Positions 13,829 through 18,022 of a DNA stretch of 18,022 nt are shown piece by piece (position 1 is the first letter of the stretch; each line of letters opens with the position of its first letter). Origin of the DNA: an uncultured Prevotella sp. Its GTDB lineage: Bacteria; Bacteroidota; Bacteroidia; Bacteroidales; Bacteroidaceae. Made by a program: the position numbers and the translations under genes. Location: the NCBI GenBank assembly GCA_937922435.1, contig CAKZVT010000057.1:1-18022 (forward strand), written 5' to 3'. The notes beneath the pieces are model-generated. The model made no database searches. It was not told the origin of the DNA and worked only from the letters and a program-made list of their open reading frames with translations.

Positions 13829-14035
13829 TTATAATAACGTGAGTTCGGCATAACTTCTATTTTCCACAAACAGCGAAAATACCCTTTGTAGGGACATAAT
13901 TCATTATGTCCGCACGTTCTGAAAGAACGTTTTTCATTGCTGCGCTTGTGTAATACGCCTCTTCGCGGCGTGCGGACATAATGAATTATGTCCCTACAAA
14001 GGATGTTTTCTTATACCGAACTCACGTTATTATAA
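13829..14035. mobile_element. MITE-like element, 207 bp, no coding capacity
   Basis: The ends form 25-base terminal inverted repeats (13829-13853 and 14011-14035, starting TTATAATAACGTGAGTTCGG) with one mismatch. Inside is a perfect 34-base inverted repeat (13883-13916 and 13969-14002, with core TTGTAGGGACATAATTCATT). The centre holds a further small palindrome ACGTTCT-GA-AAGAACGT. No transposase lies in the window, so mobilisation in trans by an unknown IS family is an inference. No clear target duplication is visible; both flanks carry the GGATTGCAAATCC repeat. Confidence 0.65.
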
Positions 14036-14039
14036 AACC

Positions 14040-14058
14040 GGCGGATTGCAAATCCGCC
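14040..14058. repeat. GGCGGATTGCAAATCCGCC repeat, single copy
   Basis: A 19-base near-palindrome related to the cluster at 13727-13828, now on the other side of the MITE-like element. Confidence 0.6.
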
Positions 14059-14073
14059 AGAACGAATGTATAC

Positions 14074-14114
14074 GGCTTATCAGGCCAATCAGCCTCATTT
14101 GGCCTGTAAAAGCC
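14074..14114. repeat. Palindromic repeat, GGCTTATCAGGCC family, copy 3
   Basis: GGCTTATCAGGCCAATCAGC followed by CTCATTTGGCCTGTAAAAGCC matches copies 1 and 2. No gene is seen from here to the next promoter at 14279. Confidence 0.65.
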
Positions 14115-14278
14115 TGCCTTTTGCCGCCCCTTTCCTGCCTCCCGGCTCTCCCAGTCCTCCCAAACCTCTTGTTGATGATACAAAACCGGCGTATCGATGC
14201 AACATTTCGTAACTGCGGTGCAACGTTTTTCGGTCATGCGTGAAGTAAATACGGACTATGTTTCCGGCCATATTGCAG

Positions 14279-14286
14279 TATCTTTG
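14279..14286 (+). promoter_or_regulatory. -7 box of the small secreted protein gene
   Basis: TATCTTTG matches the Bacteroidetes -7 consensus, 70 bases before the start codon. A -33 TTTG at the right distance is not evident. Confidence 0.55.
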
Positions 14287-14356
14287 CATCGTGGATTTCA
14301 AAGGAAACCGACTTTACATTAAACTCAAAACAATAACAATTTAAAACCAAACCATC

Positions 14357-14854
14357 ATGAAAAAGTTAATGCTTATGTTCGCCCTCGTGGCGCTGTTCGC
14401 AACCAACTCAATGGCCCAGGCTCCCTGGAAAATCATCGACATGGAATATGTCACCAAGCACGGAGGCAACTGCCAGTATGACGACGAGACCTGCACAGCC
14501 ACGTTCAAGAACAGTTACGACCGCTGGATTGACCTGCCCGGCCTCTCGGGCGACCTCACCGGCCACACCGACCTCGAGGCTACCATCCTGAAGAGCAACG
14601 TAATCCTCACCTTCAACATACGCTACAAGGACGCCGACGGCAAGACGCAGCAGGTGAAGGCGCAGACCTTCTACGGCCAGATGGGCAAGGAAATAACGTC
14701 GAAGAAGACGCTCAAGGTTGACCTTACCAACAAGGGCAAGATTGGCGACGACATACTGAAGAACGTCACAAGCGTGCGCGTGTCGATGGCAAAGCAGGCT
14801 TCAGGAGCCGAAGAGCCCTGGTACTGCCAGTTCGGCGACATCGTAGTGAAGTGA
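14357..14854 (+). CDS. Small secreted protein of unknown function
   Basis: A 165-residue protein that I do not recognise. It starts with a clear signal peptide (MKKLMLMFALVALFATNSMA, cut near Ala20), so the mature part of about 145 residues is periplasmic or secreted. Alternating polar and hydrophobic stretches, few helices and a closing SVRVSMAKQA...WYCQFGDIVVK strand pattern suggest a beta-sandwich like those of carbohydrate-binding modules. Aromatic residues (W25 region, W in Y-D-R-W-I-D, PWY near the end) could contact sugar, but this is inference. It has its own promoter-like box and a strong terminator, so it is a single-gene unit between the xylanase genes and the sensor gene. A role in xylan binding is plausible only from context. 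Confidence 0.85.
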   Translation: MKKLMLMFALVALFATNSMAQAPWKIIDMEYVTKHGGNCQYDDETCTATFKNSYDRWIDLPGLSGDLTGHTDLEATILKSNVILTFNIRYKDADGKTQQVKAQTFYGQMGKEITSKKTLKVDLTNKGKIGDDILKNVTSVRVSMAKQASGAEEPWYCQFGDIVVK

Positions 14855-14920
14855 CAACCTGCCGCAGGCGCGGCGCACATGAAACATGTACCCATAGTGT
14901 TTTGATTACCAGATATTTCG

Positions 14921-14959
14921 CAAAAGGCCGCCTTTCGCTTGGTGAGAGGCGGCCTTTTG
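14921..14959 (+). terminator. Terminator, variant of the AAAGGCCG repeat
   Basis: A 16-bp stem (14921-14936 with 14944-14959, core CAAAAGGCCGCC) has one wobble pair and a 7-base loop. It lies 66 bases after the small protein stop. It resembles the hairpins at 7909-7943 and 13625-13661, suggesting the family serves as terminators at some loci. Confidence 0.75.
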
Positions 14960-15025
14960 ACGTGCAATTCAGCAGGCGTTTGCAGTTTTTCCCTGGATTT
15001 TCATTTCTGTTTTACATATTTTTCT

Positions 15026-15033
15026 TATTTTTG
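15026..15033 (+). promoter_or_regulatory. -7 box of the sensor gene promoter
   Basis: TATTTTTG fits TAnnTTTG and is 22 bases before the start codon. A TTTC at 15004-15007 lies 18 bases upstream as a poor -33 box. Confidence 0.5.
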
Positions 15034-15055
15034 TAGGCAGATTAACACTTAGACC

Positions 15056-18022
15056 ATGACATTCGTGAAAACACTAATAAGCAGACTTTTATTCGGCGTG
15101 ATGCTGGCTTTCGCCTTCGCGGCGGCGGCCACGGCCACTACATTCCAGCGGCTTTACAGCAACGACATGCTGTCGTCAAAGCTCATCACAAGCATCTGCC
15201 AGGACAGCCAAGGCTACATCTGGATAGCCACGGAGTACGGGCTCAACCGCTTCGACGGCGTGTACTTCACGCAGTATTACGCCGACACGGGCGAAGGCTT
15301 GGCCAAGAACGACGTGCAAAACCTCATGGCCTGCGGCGACGGCGTGCTTGTAGACATGTACAACCGTGTGCAGCTGTACACCCCGGCGGACAACCGCTTC
15401 CACGAAATTGAGATAAAAGATGCCCCACAGGTTTCGATTAAAGGCGTGGTGAAGACGCCCGGCGGCGACGTGTGGCTCGTCAATTCGGGGCACGGCGTGT
15501 GGCAGGTTGACTTCGGGAAGATGGAGGCGCGCCCTGTCGTCAAGGTCAACAAGGCTGTGGGAAGGTACAAGGCTAAGTCGGCCATGATTGACAGCCGCGG
15601 CCGCCTTTGGCTCGGCACGCTCGAGGACGGAGTAGTGATGTACGACACGCGCACGGACCGCGTGCTCCGCTTCCTCGACGACGAGGCCAACCGCACGAAG
15701 GTGGCCGGACTAATGGAGGACAGCCGCAGGCGCGTGGTGATAGCCACCAACAACAACGGGCTGTACCTGCCCGACGTGCGCACGGGCGCGGCCTCCAAGC
15801 TGTGCGACGTCAAGGGGATGACCGTAATGCGCGCGTTCTGCGACGACAAGGGCGGCATGTACGTAGGCACCAGCGTTTACGGAGTGTGGCGTGTGGATGT
15901 TGACGGACGCCGCGTTGTGCCCTTGTGCACGCCTGCGGAGCTGCCCTTGATGCCCAAGGCCGACGCCTGGGCCTTCTGCCGCGACAAAGACGGCAACGCC
16001 TGGCTCGGCTTCCACCGCGGCGGTCTGCTCTTCGTCTCACAGCGGCAGCAGCCCTTCGGTTACATCGGCATGGACGGCATGGACGGCGACAATGGCAGCA
16101 ACGTGCTGGCCGTGGCCGCCGCGGCCAACGGCAACCTGTACGTAGGGAAGGAGGGTAACGGCCTCTTCGAGCTGACGCAGAGCGGCGAGGTGGGCGGCCG
16201 CTGGCTGCACGGCAAGGGTGTGAGCGCCATCATGCCCGCGGGCGGAGGCATGGTATGGGTAGGCACGCACTACAACGACGGCGTGTGCCTGCTCGACACG
16301 CGCACCGGCTCGGCGCGCTGGCTCGCCGACAAGGACATCGTGGGCAGCTATGTCAAGGGCATAGCCGCCGACAAGAAGGGCAACATTTACATGGCCTGCT
16401 TCAACAAGGGCATGTTCTCGTTCACGCCTGACGGACTGTCGCGGCGCACCCTCTGCGGCGGCAGGATGCAGCTGCACAACCGCTACCTGAACGTGCTCAA
16501 GGCCGACTCGCGCGGCCTCCTGTGGATAGGCCACTACTATGGCATCGACGCTTACGACCCCGTGCGCGACCGCGTGCTCGACCTCAAGATGGATTCCACA
16601 CTGCGCTCCGCCGTTACTTACGCCATAGCCGAGACGAGCGACGGCCTGATGTGGTTCGGCACCAACCACGGACTGTTCAGCTACGACACGGCCAAGCGCG
16701 CCTGGAAACACTACACCAAGGCCGACGGACTGCCCGTAGAGACCGTGTGCGGAATAGCCGAGGGCGGCGACGGCAGCCTCTGGGTGAGCACTTTCCGCGG
16801 TCTCTGCCGCCTTGACAGACGTACGGTGCGCATGGCTACATTCTACCGCGGCAACGGTCTTGAGGATGACAACTACTTGCGCGGAGCCTGCGGCGTGTCG
16901 CCCTTCGGCCTCGTCTACTTCGGCAACGAACGCGGCTTGACGTTCTTCATGCCGCAGAAGGTGCAGGTAGCGAGCTTCCAGCGCGGCGTAACCATGACCG
17001 GCCTGTACCTGCAAGGGCGGCAGGTGGTGATGCCTGACGACGCCATACGCCTCGACTACCGCGACAACACGTTCACCCTGCGCTTCTCTACGATGGACTT
17101 CCGCGAGGCCGACAACATCTATTACGAATACCGCTTCAAAGACGAACCGCGCGGAGTGTGGCACCAGACGGCCGCCGGAACGAGCGAGATAACGCTCACA
17201 CACCTCGCCCCTGGCAGCCACCAGCTGTTCGTAAGGGCGTGCGAGGGCGGCGTTACGTCGGACATCAAGAAGATAGACATACGCATCACGCCGCCGTGGT
17301 GGCGCTCATGGTGGGCTTACACATTATATATAATGGCCGCACTGGCCGTCATCGCCCTCGCCTTCACCGCTTACAAGCGCAAACAGCAGGCAGAGAACAA
17401 CGAATCGGAAATAAGGTTTCTCATCGACGTAGGCCACGAGCTGCGCTCTCCGCTCACGCTCATCAAGAGTCCGCTGGAAGCCCTGCTGCGCCGCGACCAC
17501 GACCAGGCGACAAGCCGTGCGCTGCGTGGCATGAAGCGCAACACCGACCGTATGCTCCAGCTTGTCAACCAAATATTGAGCATCCGCCGCATAGAGAAAG
17601 GGCAGATGCGGCTACACTACGCCGAAACGGACATGACGCAGTTTGTCGCCGACATCGTGCACGACTATGACTACGAGGCGGAGAAGCGCAAAATAACCCT
17701 CTCGTTCACCGCCGACGGCAACGGACTGAAGGCTTACATCGACCGCGACAACTTCGACAAGGTGGTGAACAACCTGCTCACCAACGCACTGAAGTACACC
17801 CAGGACGGCGGAGAAATCACCGTTGCGCTGGCCGCCGAGGGCGGCAGGCTGCGCCTTACAGTCACCGACAACGGCCAAGGCATAGACGAAGAGCAGCTAA
17901 AACGCGTGTTCGACCGCTTCTACCAGGTGTCCTCACGCACCGCTTCGGGGCAGCTGGGCTTCGGCATCGGCCTCAACCTTACATATAAATTGGTAAAGCT
18001 CCACGGCGGAGACATCACCGCA
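15056..18022 (+). CDS. Hybrid two-component system sensor/regulator (HTCS), 3' truncated by window
   Basis: The first 989 codons of a hybrid sensor that detects an oligosaccharide in the periplasm and activates its locus. After a signal peptide or anchor (about 1-25), repeated D-x-x-G-x-x-W-x-G-T units (for example DSQGYIWIATEYGLNRFDG, DSRGRLWLGT, TSDGLMWFGTNHGL) form Reg_prop propellers to about residue 650. A YYY domain follows (about 660-740), then one membrane helix (about 750-772). The kinase has phospho-acceptor H794 in G-H-E-L-R-S-P-L-T, N-box N905-N-L-L-T-N, G1 D938-N-G-Q-G and a GFGIGLNL G2 box near the end. The receiver and AraC-type DNA-binding domains expected in this family lie beyond the window. 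No stop interrupts the frame. The GH115 and GH98 genes upstream suggest a xylan oligosaccharide as the signal, by inference. Confidence 0.95.
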   Translation, partial: MTFVKTLISRLLFGVMLAFAFAAAATATTFQRLYSNDMLSSKLITSICQDSQGYIWIATEYGLNRFDGVYFTQYYADTGEGLAKNDVQNLMACGDGVLVDMYNRVQLYTPADNRFHEIEIKDAPQVSIKGVVKTPGGDVWLVNSGHGVWQVDFGKMEARPVVKVNKAVGRYKAKSAMIDSRGRLWLGTLEDGVVMYDTRTDRVLRFLDDEANRTKVAGLMEDSRRRVVIATNNNGLYLPDVRTGAASKLCDVKGMTVMRAFCDDKGGMYVGTSVYGVWRVDVDGRRVVPLCTPAELPLMPKADAWAFCRDKDGNAWLGFHRGGLLFVSQRQQPFGYIGMDGMDGDNGSNVLAVAAAANGNLYVGKEGNGLFELTQSGEVGGRWLHGKGVSAIMPAGGGMVWVGTHYNDGVCLLDTRTGSARWLADKDIVGSYVKGIAADKKGNIYMACFNKGMFSFTPDGLSRRTLCGGRMQLHNRYLNVLKADSRGLLWIGHYYGIDAYDPVRDRVLDLKMDSTLRSAVTYAIAETSDGLMWFGTNHGLFSYDTAKRAWKHYTKADGLPVETVCGIAEGGDGSLWVSTFRGLCRLDRRTVRMATFYRGNGLEDDNYLRGACGVSPFGLVYFGNERGLTFFMPQKVQVASFQRGVTMTGLYLQGRQVVMPDDAIRLDYRDNTFTLRFSTMDFREADNIYYEYRFKDEPRGVWHQTAAGTSEITLTHLAPGSHQLFVRACEGGVTSDIKKIDIRITPPWWRSWWAYTLYIMAALAVIALAFTAYKRKQQAENNESEIRFLIDVGHELRSPLTLIKSPLEALLRRDHDQATSRALRGMKRNTDRMLQLVNQILSIRRIEKGQMRLHYAETDMTQFVADIVHDYDYEAEKRKITLSFTADGNGLKAYIDRDNFDKVVNNLLTNALKYTQDGGEITVALAAEGGRLRLTVTDNGQGIDEEQLKRVFDRFYQVSSRTASGQLGFGIGLNLTYKLVKLHGGDITA

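Noticed and set aside
16037..17221. Long minus-strand frame inside the HTCS gene
   Set aside because: Same reason: propeller repeats and the YYY domain are on the plus strand, and the antisense frame has no recognisable domain or promoter.

Overview
The window looks like a chromosomal segment of a Bacteroidales bacterium, most likely Prevotellaceae-like. The basis is Bacteroidetes-type promoter boxes (TAnnTTTG) before several genes, a hybrid two-component sensor with a Reg_prop propeller ectodomain, a Bacteroides-type tyrosine integrase, secreted family 115 and 98 glycoside hydrolases, and many small palindromic interspersed repeats between genes. The genus is an inference; no rRNA is present.

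Left part (1-2190): a minus-strand tyrosine recombinase with its own terminator, probably the edge of an integrated element lying mostly to the left. It is followed by a divergent pair of tRNA genes, tRNA-Phe(GAA) on minus and tRNA-Pro(CGG) on plus, each followed by a hairpin terminator.

Middle part (2279-7729, all minus strand): an intramembrane CPBP-family protease, ribF (riboflavin kinase/FAD synthetase), a YihX-like HAD phosphatase and a PMCA-type calcium P-ATPase. The HAD start overlaps the ATPase stop (ATGA), so these two are translationally linked. The gaps on both sides of ribF contain related copies of one repeat family plus other palindromic repeats.

Right part (about 8100-18022, all plus strand): a xylan-degradation locus. 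It has a GH115 alpha-glucuronidase, then a GH98 endo-glycosidase (probable xylanase) with a lectin-like module and a short C-terminal tail. Next come a repeat-packed 874-bp intergenic region with a MITE-like element, a small secreted protein of unknown function, and a hybrid two-component system sensor/regulator cut by the window end. GH115 would remove (methyl)glucuronic acid side chains, GH98 would cut the decorated backbone, and the sensor would switch the locus on when it detects an oligosaccharide. No SusC/SusD pair lies in the window, so the uptake part of the locus must be elsewhere or beyond the right edge.

The least explained signals are structural. A nearly perfect 39-bp hairpin sits between GH115 and GH98. 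A 207-bp element has 25-bp terminal inverted repeats and a perfect 34-bp inner inverted repeat. At least five families of small palindromic repeats recur in the intergenic spaces. I did not find a clear new defence or genetic system made of proteins.
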